Shown here: piece by piece, positions 1 through 9,255 of the stretch | Layout of the letters: each line of letters begins with the position of its first letter | Numbering within the stretch: the stretch's first letter is position 1 | Assembly: GCA_031769625.1 (NCBI GenBank) | Contig: JAUIMM010000135.1 | Coordinates: forward strand, 3,910,001-3,974,000 | DNA: 64,000 bases | Direction of reading: 5' to 3' | Source: Taudactylus pleione | Lineage: Eukaryota > Chordata > Amphibia > Anura > Myobatrachidae | Position numbers and translations under genes: made by a program | Notes under the pieces: model-generated | The model's database searches: none | Told to the model about the DNA's origin: nothing | Seen by the model: only the letters and a program-made list of their open reading frames with translations

Positions 1-485
1 CGCCCTGCACTCCACAGTATCTAGAACTGGCCCTGCACATACATACATACATACATACATAGTCACACACTAATACAGAAACATACAGTACATTCATATA
101 GTGACACACTTATACACACACATTCAGTCGCACACTAATACATACATACATACATACATACAGTCACACACTAATACAAACACATAAAGTAGATGCATAC
201 ATATAATGACACACTTATACGCACACATACAGAGGCCTATTTACTAAGTAGTGTTAGGAGACACAGTGAAAAGTGATAAGAAAGTGATAAGGTGCCAGCC
301 AATCAGCTCCCAACTGTCATTTTTCAAAACACAGCCTGTGAGATGGCAGTTGGGAGCTGATTGGCTGGCACCTTATCACAGACTTATCACTTTTCACTCT
401 GTCTCATAACACTGCTTAGTAACTAGACCCCTAATACACATACATACATACAACCACACACTTATATACACATACATACATACAC
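1..485. repeat. ATAC/CACA microsatellite tract
   Basis: Runs of ATAC and ACAC units dominate both flanks (about 40-230 and 430-485) of a hairpin MITE at 231-433. The units are interrupted by AGTCACACACTAATAC-type variants, giving a compound microsatellite. No coding potential is seen. Confidence 0.85.
231..433. mobile_element. Hairpin MITE, CCAATCAGCTCC family (family A), copy 1
   Basis: The element is almost a perfect palindrome. The left arm (TTTACTAAGTAGTGTTAGG, then AAGTGATAAGGTGCCAGCC) is mirrored by the right arm ending ACTGCTTAGTAAC. Each arm carries CCAATCAGCTCC around a short loop. Related copies occur in this window at 27863, 30446, 31250, 32231 and 55941. It has no coding capacity and presumably depended on a transposase elsewhere. 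This copy has an extra AAGTGATAAG unit in the left arm. Target duplication is not clear here. Confidence 0.8.
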
Positions 486-685
486 ACAGTGGTCGAAGTG
501 GGGATATGGAAGATTGCTGTGCGTGCTGAAGGCGTGCCAAAATGGGCGTGGCCATGTGTTATGGGGGGCGTGGCAATGTATCTTCAAAAGGTAAAAAATG
601 ATGAGGTTTATTTTAGAAATAGTGACACGTCATTCAAATTAAAAAAAACCCGAGCTTTGCCGAGGTGCTGTTGATGTCTGTGGCC

Positions 686-1403
686 GGGATGTACTAAAGC
701 ACAGGTTCTCAAACTCGGTCCTCAGGACCCCAAACAGTGCATGTCTTCCAGGTCTCCTCACAGAATCACAAGTGAAATAATCAGCTCCACATGTGGATCT
801 TTTAACATGTATTAGTGAGTAACGAGTACACCTGTGCACCTGCTGGGTGACCTGGAAAACATGAACTGTGTGGGGTCCCGAGGACCGAGTTTGAGAACCA
901 CTGTTCTAAAGGAAAAATGCGGTAAAAACCCCAGGGTTTTTACAGCATTTTCATATGTACTAAGCCCCAGCCGCCCTATTTTCAGTGCATAGGGTAACGC
1001 CAGAAAAACCTGCCGTTACCCTATAGATGCCTATGGCCTTCTTACCGCACCCGCTCGACTTCGGGTCACGCATGCGTAACCGCGACGCAGCGGAAGAGAT
1101 AAGTACCACAGCTACACCTATAGCTGCGATACTAACCACAGTGATAACTGCTTTTCGGAGCAGTTGTCCCCTCACCGGAGCAATGATGAATTACTTTGGT
1201 GTAATCTATCACCTGCAGCGAGTTGGATACTCAAGTATCCCTCGCAGCGAGTTCAAACGGTGATGAATAGGCCCCCCGGCGTCAGCTGCTTCGCAAAGGG
1301 CAGCTCTTATCGCAAGAGCTGTCCTTTGTGATACTAATCACATACAGTATGTTAGTACATATGCGATTAGTAAATTTGCGGTGACTTCCGGATTGTACAT
1401 CCC
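686..1403. mobile_element. TIR element with GGGATGTAC ends, host of a nested hAT MITE
   Basis: Matching inverted ends GGGATGTAC (686-694) and GTACATCCC (1395-1403) bound about 500 bp of mixed-composition DNA plus a nested insertion at 700-903. The DNA on both sides resembles the GGTGCTG...GTCTGTG minisatellite (650-685 and 1404 onward), so this element probably inserted into the minisatellite. Short ORFs inside are not protein-like. Confidence 0.55.
700..903. mobile_element. 204-bp hAT-type MITE, nested
   Basis: The left end CACAGGTTCTCAAACTCGG matches the inverse of the right end, which reads CCGAGTTTGAGAACCACTG. The flanks TACTAAAG (692-699) and TTCTAAAG (904-911) match at 7 of 8 positions. 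An 8-bp duplication with CA...TG ends is the hAT pattern. Similar internal sequence (ATAATTAGCACC, TTTTAACATGTAT) recurs near 31780-31890 without clear ends. Confidence 0.75.
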
Positions 1404-2270
1404 GCCCTGTGTGTGGAGCTGCTGCTGGTGTCCGTCCGTGTGTGTGTGGGGGGTGCTGCTGATGTCTGTGTGTGTGTGGGGGGTGCTGCTTGTGTCTGCG
1501 TGTCTGCGTGTGTGAGGGGGTGCTGCTGGTGTCTGTGTGTGTGGGTGCTGCTTGTGTCTGTGAGGGGGGTGCTGCTAGTGTCCGTATGGGGTGGTGGTGC
1601 TGCTGGGGTCTCGTGTGTGTGGGGGTGCTGCTGGTGTCGGTGTCTGTGTGTAGGGGGTGCTGCTGATGTCTGTGTGTGGGGGTGCTGCTAGTGCCTTTAT
1701 GGGGGTGGTGGTGCTGGTGTCTGTGTGAGGGTGCTGCTGGTGTCTGCGTGTGTGTGTGGGGGTGCTGCTGGTGTGTGTGTGGAGGTGCTGCTAGTGTCTG
1801 TGTGGGGGCGCTGCTGGTGTCAGTGTGGGGGCGCTGCTGGTGTCAGTGTGGGGGCGCTGCTGGTGTCTGTGTCTGGGGGTGCTGCTGGTGTGTGTGTGGG
1901 GGTGCTGCTTGTTTCTGTGAGGGGTGCTGCTAGTGTCTGTATGGGGGTGGTGGTGCTGCTGGTGTCTGTGTGTGTGGGTGCTGCTTGTGTCCTCGTGTGT
2001 GTGGGGGTGCTGCTGGTGTCAGTGTCTGTGTGTGGGGGTGCTGCTGGTGTCAGTGTCTGTGTGTGGGGGTGCCGCTGGTGTCAGTGTCTGTGTGTAGGGG
2101 TGCTGCTGGTGTCTGTGTGTGGGGGTGCTGCTAGTATCGGTATCTGTGTGTGGGGATGCTGCTGGTGTCTGTGTGTGGGGGTGCTGCTGGTGTGTGTGGG
2201 GGTGCTGCTGGTGGTGTCTGTGTGTGGGAGTGCTGCTGGTGTTTTTGTTTATGGGGGGTGCTACATTGGG
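1404..2270. repeat. G/T-rich minisatellite, GGTGCTGCTGGTGTCTGTGTG units
   Basis: Roughly 25-35-bp units built on GGGGTGCTGCTGGTGTCTGTG repeat for about 870 bp, with variable GTGT spacers. Long open frames here (for example 1725-2354, rich in Gly, Val, Cys) are products of the repeat and of missing stop codons, not genes. A short stretch of the same unit occurs at 7765-7830 ahead of block X'. Confidence 0.85.
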
Positions 2271-2640
2271 GGAGGGGTTGATTGCGGGTGGGTGAGGTTA
2301 GGGGAAACAAAGTGCATCTGTGGGGGGGAGGTGATCACAGGGGTGGAGGGGTGATTGCGGGAGGGGGTGTGTGGGTAAAGGAGACTGAAGGTGCTGATGT
2401 GTTGAGGCGGCTGCAGGCAGGGGAGACTGAATGTGCGTCTGTGGGGGATGATCGCGGGGGGTATGGGCAGGGGAGACTGAAAGCAAAGCTGTGGGGGGTT
2501 GATCATAGGGGGCGAGGGGGGCTGATTGTGGGTTGGGTAGATGAACCAAAGTTCAGCTTTTGGATGTGTGATCGCTAGAGGGATGGGTGCGGGCAGAGGA
2601 GACACTGTGTAGCTGAATTGTGAAGGGGTGGAGGGGATGA
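2271..2640. repeat. Degenerate GATTGCGGG / GATCGCGGGGG tandem region
   Basis: Loose 50-70-bp repeats of the form 'GGGGTGATTGCGGG...GGGAGACTGAA' follow the minisatellite and run into block X. The strong purine bias explains the long but meaningless frames on both strands. Confidence 0.6.
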
Positions 2641-3304
2641 TCGTGAGATGAAGGTACAGGGAAGGGAGACTGAAAATGCAGCTGTAGGGGTGATCGCACG
2701 GGAGTGTGTGGCCAGGAGAGATTGAATGTGTCTCTGATGATTGCGAGGGGGACGGTGATCGCGGGAAGGGGTTACAGGCAGAGGAGACTCATGAATGTTT
2801 GGCTGTGTGGAGGGGGTGATGGCAAACACCCCTGGAGGCAAATTAACGTGAAGCAGTGTAAGAGGGGCGCGGGTGGGCTAATGTGTGCGCCTGCTGCCGT
2901 GCAGATGTGGCGTGACACTTACCTTTCACACCCCGTGGCTCTCACCTTCAGGCCGCCAAGGTTGCTCCTACCGACGGTCCTGGGACGCTGGTTCGACACA
3001 GTCGGTGGCGGTCTACCCTGCAAGAGAAGTCGGACACACTGAACCTCTGGAAAGGGACCCGGGGGCCACAGGATTTACTGACAGACCTTACGGGGACTAG
3101 TGGACACTTTTGGCCTCAGCCTGGTTATATCCTGCGTACCAGGCACAGGGGTGCAACCCGAATGAAAACGCCCAGGAATGGAAAAGGGGAGAAGGGATAA
3201 CACACAACAATATTGCAATACACGAACACAGAATGCGCTTACCAGGTATACTCCTGTCCCCTTGATGGGTGGGTGGTCCTGCTCACAACACCTGCAAAAG
3301 AGCA

Positions 3305-3770
3305 CAACAGCCTAGCACCACACAAGAGCAATACCTGCGGCCTAGCACCGAACAAGGACAATCCCTGCGGCCTAGTGCCGAACAATAATAACTGCGGCCT
3401 AGCGCCGGCTGAGAACAAAACCTGCGGCCTAGCGCCGAATGAGGACAATCCCTGCGGCCTAGTGCCGAGCAATAATTGAGGACAATCTCTGCAGCCTAGC
3501 GCCGAACAGCAATAATACCTGCGACCTAGCGCCGACTGAGAACAATCCTTGCGGCCTAGCGCCGAACAATAATAATACCTGCGGCATAGTGCCGACTAAG
3601 AACAATCCCTGCGGCCTAGTGCCGAACAGCAATAATACCTGTGGCCTAGCGCTGCACGGTGTTGATACAGTGGGTGAACAATGAGGGCACAGTGGCCTAA
3701 CAAAAGGGTACAATGGCCTCGGCCTAATTCCGCATGGTGGTGACACAGTGGGTGAACAATGAGAGCACAG
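3305..3770 (+). repeat. GCGGCCTAGCGCCGAACAA minisatellite, copy 1
   Basis: Units of about 27-36 bp, with core CCTGCGGCCTAGCGCCGAA followed by a variable AATAATAA or GGACAAT spacer, repeat about 15 times. The unit length keeps a frame open in places, so short Asn/Pro/Cys-rich ORFs appear (3213-3479); I regard these as repeat artefacts. A second longer array sits in block X' (8590-9185). Confidence 0.85.
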
Positions 3771-4784
3771 TGGCCTAAGAAAGGAAGGGGCTTACCTGAC
3801 ACCCGACCGCATCCTGAACTCCCTCCAGCAGCAATGTGTGTCCTCCTGCAAAAACTGAACACCAACCCTCGCTTGGTCGCACGCCGGGGTATAAATAACC
3901 CACCGCATGGTCTTCTGGGGTTGATGACGTGGCAGTCCCTCATTGGGGGGGACCAGTCCTCGATGGCGTATTCGTGTGGGAAGGGGCGCCCTGCCCCGGA
4001 CCTCCCACGGCAGCAGCACTGATTCTCCTCCTGCAGCTGTTCTGATATTTATTGCACAATTGATTAAGTACACTGGTGGAAAAGCGGTGGAACATTGCAT
4101 GGCTCCGCAGCATAACCTCGGCTGTCTTGTAACTGACAGCAGTCGGCAGTGTCAGGGTAGCGGGCAGCGGCATACCCAGGGGGTCCAGATCGTGCCTGAG
4201 TGAGACTTTATTAGCTTTTCCTTGAAAGTTTAGTGCTTGAATTAGGGAGTGACAGATGGGGTGAGAGAGAGACAGGATTAGACAGAATGGGACAGACAGG
4301 GTGAGAGAGGGTGAGACAGAGACACAGTGTTCTAGAGACATCGAGCAATGACTTTAACCACACAAGAATTGGTATTACACACGTACAAAGTTGCAGATGA
4401 GGCACAACGTTACTTAGCATGAAAAAAAATCCATTCAGACAGTCGCACAGAGATGTACAAATGTGGCAATTCCGAGTAGCCCGTGACCTGTCGTGCTAAG
4501 AGGGGCGATTTGACACGACTGAAGCCACAGAAAAAAAGGACACGTGTACAGAAACACGCATCCGCTGCAGTCTTTTCCCATCAGAGATGTGAATGTGAAT
4601 ATAATTATAAAATAAAAATAAATATTTATTTTGTTTCATTTGGTCTGTTTATTTAGGTGTTTTTATGTATTTTCTTTTTTTTTTGGGGGGGGGTTGCTGA
4701 AACACTGAAAGGAAACAAAATAATACACATTGATTTGTCTCCCTCACTATGCCTGTCCCTGCCTCTGTTTAATCCAGTCCTGTG

Positions 4785-5170
4785 TCATGCCAACAGTAAA
4801 GCCTCCGGAGACCATTCATGTGTGGGCCGGTCTTTTCTTTATTTTGGAGCGGCCTCTTGGCCGCTCGCATAGCTGTGGGTGACCAACCACAGTTAATGCG
4901 AGCGGCCAGGATGATGGTCGCGATGGTCTAGACCATCGCGACCATCGGGCTTGCGATGAGACCCTTGTGGTAGGGTCTCATGGCCGCAAGCCCCAGAGAG
5001 CTTTCGGCTCAAACAAAAACCCACAAATTCTGACAAACTCCAAGCATTGATTAGGCAAGAATGGGCGGCCATCAGTCAGTATGTGGCCCAGAAGTTGATT
5101 GACAGCATGCCAGGGGGAATTGCAGAGGTCTCGAAAAAGAAGGGTCAGCACTGCAAATTTCTGTAGAAGA
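4785..5170 (+). pseudogene. Tc1/mariner transposase remnant, block X copy
   Basis: Two short pieces of a Tc1-type transposase 3' region flank unrelated DNA. The left piece (about 4785-4830) reads like the start of the fragment at 19831. The right piece (about 5022-5150) corresponds to the DNA encoding the fragment's C-terminal residues. Between them the catalytic segment present at 19875-20180 is replaced by 4846-5000, a GC-rich palindrome. No function remains. Confidence 0.65.
4846..5000. repeat. GC-rich palindromic fragment of the ATTCAG-end MITE type
   Basis: Inverted pairs GAGCGGCC...GGCCGCTC and GATGGTCGCGATGGTC...GACCATCGCGACCATC form nested hairpins. The same GATGGTCGCGATGGT motif and the GCTGTGGGT...CCACAG pair occur inside the complete MITEs at 6037-6570 and 18953-19437, so this is probably an internal piece of that family. 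Confidence 0.55.
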
Positions 5171-5320
5171 ATGAGTGAATTCTGAGAATTGCTGTATTGC
5201 TCAATGTTATGTTGCTCGCACAGGAAGGTGGAGGTTTTGGCTAATATACAGTAAGTCAGTATAACGTTTTTATTTATAGCATTTGGTTTTCTCTGTGACA
5301 AGTGGAATACACGGCTCTGG

Positions 5321-6036
5321 TGAGTATTTAATTGCTTCATATATTCCTTTATATTTACCACCCCGGGTGAGGGGAAGAGTGCAAGACATTATTGTCATGC
5401 ACAGTGATATGTGGCAATGGGTAAGGAGTAGAGTGAACCTCCGTAGGACACTAGTTTATGGAAAGGGACACATGGGAGAACATACAACATTATATATGAT
5501 GGATATGGTAATAATACTCCAACTATCAAATTATTAGCACAGCAGGGATGATCAAATACAAAAAAATAATAATAATAATAATAATTTTGATAGAAATATT
5601 TATTTTTAAAAAGTTCAATTGGTTGAAAAAAATTAGTTAATCTAAAAATGATGAAAGCTATATAAATTCATTATTATCTTATATGTCCAAGGTTATAGAG
5701 GAACAATTTTTTTATTTTCTTATAACCATCGTGGTCAGAAACTCAATAAAGTAAAGAGGAGGATAAGATACTCTTCATGCTGTTAACAAAAAAAATTGCT
5801 TCTCTTTAAGAGGGGTTTTAGCTGTGGGACTTACCGCAGGCTGTTAGCTCCCAGGATAAGAGCCTAGAGCTATTCAATTATATCCCGCGTAAGCTCCAAA
5901 GGTTTAAGTGCACCCTCTGGGCTTACTGCACGCTTTAGTTACAAAGCTCCGACAATTTAAAATGGGATCTATGCTTTATCTCGTCTTATGCCGGAGTCAC
6001 ACTAGACGATATGTCGGAGGATCAGACGACATATTG
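5321..6036. other. Unassigned AT-rich stretch
   Basis: No gene is supported. It contains an (AAT)n microsatellite at about 5566-5583 and AT-rich unique-looking DNA. Near 5990 a short piece, GTCACACTAGACGATATG, resembles the interior of the Harbinger-like MITE at 34252. Confidence 0.5.
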
Positions 6037-6570
6037 GGTCTCATTCAGACCCGGTCACAAGCACCGATGTGCGCGCAACCGGGTCGATAGTTAGCCCTGC
6101 GCACGCGCAGCGGCTGCACTGCGCGTTCGCAAGTCCTGGAGCGACAGAGAAACCCTTTTGCTCCGGAGCTCTCTACAAAAGGGGCGGCTGTCGATGTTCA
6201 TCGACAGCTCGCCCTGTTTTGTAGGCGGGCCGGGGGCTGGTTTCCAAAACGGAGGCGTTCCTTAAGGAACGCCTGCCGTTTTGTGGGCGGCCGCACTGAC
6301 ATCATCAGTGATGTCAGTGGGGAGTTTCCTGCTCTTTCAGAATAGGAAGCTCCCTGGGGCTTACGAGTACCCAGACCCAACCTTAGGGTCTGGTCGTAAG
6401 CTCCGATGGTCACGATGGTGTTCACCATTGCGACCATCAACCTGGTCGGTCGTTAAGCTGTGGTAACCCACAGCTTAGCGATCGTCAAGTAGGCGGCCGT
6501 TCAGGATGCAAGCGGCCGCCCTGCTTCAGTGTAACCGCTTGCAACTAACGACCGCCTCTGAATGAGGTCC
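6037..6570. mobile_element. GC-rich hairpin MITE with CTCATTCAG ends
   Basis: The left end GGTCTCATTCAGACCCGG and the right end CTCTGAATGAGGTCC are inverted. Inside are several local palindromes (ACTGACATCA...TGATGTCAGT, AGCTGTGG...CCACAGCT, AGGCGGCCGTT...AAGCGGCCGCC). A second copy at 18953-19437 shares this layout. No ORF of note. Confidence 0.7.
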
Positions 6571-6940
6571 TTTGTCCTCATCGGGCAGTGTGTACCTGCT
6601 ATGTTGCTGACGATGCAGCTTATATGCATGCGCAATGGCAAATAATAGCTCGATCTGTGTACTAAATCGCCATTGCGTTCATCTCTGAATCTCTGGGTAG
6701 ACATTTTAGTTATTCTTAAATTACTGAAATATTGGGAACATACTCAAAACATACTTCAAATCTCCCCACCTAATATTTTGTATTTTCAAACATTTTTGCA
6801 TAAACCAAAATTAATATATGAAATAGGTGTATTATTTACAGTCATTTCTTATAATACGCATGTTAGTCAATCTTAGTAAATACAGGAATCACAGCATATA
6901 CTTAAAAGCTGTAATGACTTTTCTGTTACATAAGACAATG
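6571..6940. other. Unassigned AT-rich stretch
   Basis: No gene, tandem array or clear element end is visible between the two MITEs. Short AT-rich ORFs do not resemble any protein I know. Confidence 0.5.
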
Positions 6941-7115
6941 GGGGTATATTTACTAAGCTGCGGGTTTTTAGAAGTGGAGATGTTGCCCATAGCAACCAAT
7001 CAGATTCTAGCTATTATCTTCTAGAAGGTGCTAGATAAATGTTAAGTAGAATCTGATTGGTTGCTATGGGCAACATCTCCACTTCTATAAACCAGCACTT
7101 TAGTAAATATACCCC
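6941..7115. mobile_element. Hairpin MITE, GCAACCAATCAGATTCTA family (family B), copy 1
   Basis: The ends GGGGTATATTTACTAA and TTAGTAAATATACCCC are perfect inverted repeats. The arms carry GAAGTGGAGATGTTGCCCAT and its complement, plus CCAATCAGATT on both sides, around a TTATCTTCTA loop. The second copy is at 32544-32708. The last bases of the ends are the same as in family A, while the hairpin core is different. Confidence 0.85.
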
Positions 7116-7827
7116 AATAATTTCTCTAGTATTTATGATTATTACATATTCGCTTATTTGCAAAGAAATTATGCTTATATTAATCAAATGTTCCTTAAGA
7201 AAGAAAACTGAATGTGTTAATTTAAATGTAAAGCTGTTCTCACCATAGCTATTAACATTCATTTGAAATATAAAACCAGCCCCCTTTTTGCAATATTTGA
7301 TAGTGTTTTGCTGTGTGCATTGAATGGTGTATATTATGCATTACTGTACATGGGGCTTGATTCAGTGATGTACGCTAATACCATTGAGGCTGAGATCCTG
7401 CATTCAGCTGCTGCGCGAAAATATACAAATGTCGCAGCAGCCGAGGAATGTACTGAGATTCCCACCTGTGCCTTTGCGCATCTGCGTACAGAGAAGCTGT
7501 ATCGGTCACAGATCCTTTGATTATATAGGTCTTCTAAGTAACGAGACTACCAACAGGTGAGTAGCTGCATGTAGCAGCCAGAGTCCAGGTAGCTTGGATA
7601 GCGACTGAGAGCCAATCAGGCAGAGAGCTGCAGCGACACATGTAACAAGAGAAGTGGCGTATCTATAATGGGTGCAGTGTGTGCGGGGCACACGGGCCCC
7701 TGGGTCCAGGGGGGCCCCGCACCACACACACTGCACCCATATTTTTTTAAACTTACCTGTCCGTGCTGGTGTGTGTGTGGGGGTGCTGCTGGTGTGTGTG
7801 TGGGGGTGCTGCTAGTGTCTGTATGGG
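7116..7827. other. Unassigned stretch with repeat fragments
   Basis: It holds a partial GATTCAG-type MITE (about 7350-7520, beginning GGGGCTTGATTCAG) and a hAT-like end GTGGCGTATCTA near 7654, followed by a palindrome GGGTGCAGTGTGTG...CACACACTGCACCC (7670-7739). A short piece of the GGTGCTGCTGG minisatellite follows at 7765-7830. No gene is supported. Confidence 0.5.
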
Positions 7828-8589
7828 GTGATCGTGGGATGAAGGTACGGGGAAGGGAGACAAAGTGCAGCTGTAGGGGTGATAGCATGGGAGTGTGTGG
7901 GCAGGAGAGATTGAATGTGTGGCTGATGATTGTGAGGGGAATGCGGGCAAGGGAGACTGAATATGCAGCTGTGGGTGGGTTGGAGGGGACGGTGATCGTG
8001 GGAAGGGGTTACAGGCAGAGGAGACTCATGAATGTTTGGCTGTGTGGAGGGGGGTGATGGCTAGTGTAATAATACAGACCATGAGGAGTGAGGCAAACAC
8101 CCCTGGAGGCAAATTAACATGAAGCAGTTTAAGAGGGGCGCGGGGTGGGCTAATGTGTGCGCCTGCTGCCGTGCAGATGTGGCGTGACACTTACCTTTCA
8201 CACCCCGTGGCTCTCACCTTCAGGCCGCCAAGGTTTCTCCTACCGACGGTCCTGGGACACTGGTTCGACACAGTTGGTGGCGGTCTACCCTGCAAGAGAA
8301 GTCGTACACGCTGAATCTCTGGAAAGGGACCCAGGGGCCACAGGATTTACTGACAGACCTTACGGGGACTAGTGGATGGTCATCATTGACACTTTTGGCC
8401 TCAGCCTGGTTACACCCGCGTACCAGGCACAGGGGTGCAACCCTAACGAAAACGCCCGAGAATGGAAAAGGGGAGAAGGGAACACACAACAATATTGCAA
8501 CACATGAACACAGAATGCGCTCACCAGGTATACTCCTGTCCCCTTGATGGGTGGGTGGTCCTGCTCACAACACCTGCAAAAGAGTACAA

Positions 8590-9185
8590 CAACCTAGCAC
8601 TGCACAAGGACAATCCCTGCGACCTAGCGCCGAACAAGGACAATCCTTGCGGCCTAGTGCCGAACAAGGACAATCCCTGCGGCCTAGTGCCGAACAATAA
8701 TAACTGCGGCCTAGCGCCGACTGAGAACAATACCTGCGGCCTTGCGCCGAATGAGGACAATCCCTGCGACCTAGTGCCGAACAATAATTGACGACAATCT
8801 CTGCAGCCTAGCGCCGAACAGCAATAATAACTGCGACCTAGCGCTGACTGAGAACAATACCTGCGGCCTTGCGCCGAATGAGGACAATCCCTGCGACCTA
8901 GTGCCGAACAGTAATTGACGACAATCTCTGCGGCCTAGCGCCGAACAGCAATAATAACTGCGACCTAGCGCCGACTGAGAACAATACCTGCAGCCTTGCG
9001 CCGAATGAGGACAATCCCTGCGACCTAGTGCCGAACAATAATTGACGACAATCTCTGCGGCCTAGCGCCGAACAGCAATAATAACTGCGACCTAGCGCCG
9101 ACTGAGAACAATACCTGCGGCCTAGTGCCGAACAGCAATAATACCTGCGGCCTAGCGCTGCACGGTGTTGATACAGTGGGTGAAC
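8590..9185 (+). repeat. GCGGCCTAGCGCCGAACAA minisatellite, copy 2
   Basis: About 20 units share the core of the array at 3305. A higher-order unit of about 118-120 bp (start GACTGAGAACAATACCTGCGG, end AACAGCAATAATAACTGCG) repeats about three times at 8820-9110, which shows a recent expansion specific to this copy. Confidence 0.85.
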
Positions 9186-9251
9186 AATGAAGGCACAGTG
9201 GCCTAACAAAAGGGTACAATGGCCTCGGCCTAATGCCGCATGGTGGTGACA

Positions 9252-9255
9252 CAGT
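9252..9255. other. Target site duplication, left (CAGT)
   Basis: CAGT directly precedes the 5' LTR and recurs directly after the 3' LTR (18371-18374). The empty site in block X reads GACACAGTGGGTGAAC with a single CAGT, confirming a 4-bp duplication. Confidence 0.9.

Larger units (their letters stand above)
2638..5320 (+). repeat. Paralogous block X (copy 1 of a large duplication)
   Basis: This stretch aligns by eye, in the same order and orientation, with 7828-9255 plus 18367-21446. Shared parts in order are: purine-rich repeats, a segment with ACCTTTCACACCCCGTGG, the GCGGCCTAG minisatellite, CACAGTGGCCTAA, a CTCGGCTGTC segment, a GAGAGAGACAGG segment, a Tc1 remnant, and about 150 bp ending GGCTCTGGTGA. 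Here the block is uninterrupted by the LTR element and the MITE that split the other copy, so it keeps their empty sites (about 3749 and 4330). It has lost most of the Tc1 segment. Confidence 0.85.
7828..9255 (+). repeat. Paralogous block X', left part
   Basis: This is the left portion of the second copy of block X. It runs from the purine-rich GATGAAGGTACGGGG segment through the GCGGCCTAG minisatellite and stops at CACAGT, where the LTR element begins. It resumes at 18367 after the element. The internal minisatellite has more units than in X. Confidence 0.85.

Noticed and set aside
1413..2354. Long open frames (up to 209 codons) on the + strand
   Set aside because: They are translations of the GGTGCTGCTGG minisatellite in several frames at once, with no initiation context or domain.
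3213..3479. Asn/Pro/Cys-rich repeat protein frame, also at 8462-8791
   Set aside because: Unit lengths vary and the frame breaks within each array; frames are open on both strands, as expected from stop-poor repeats.
8590..9185. CRISPR-like array of regular repeats and spacers
   Set aside because: The 'spacers' are themselves repeated and the setting is a vertebrate nuclear genome.
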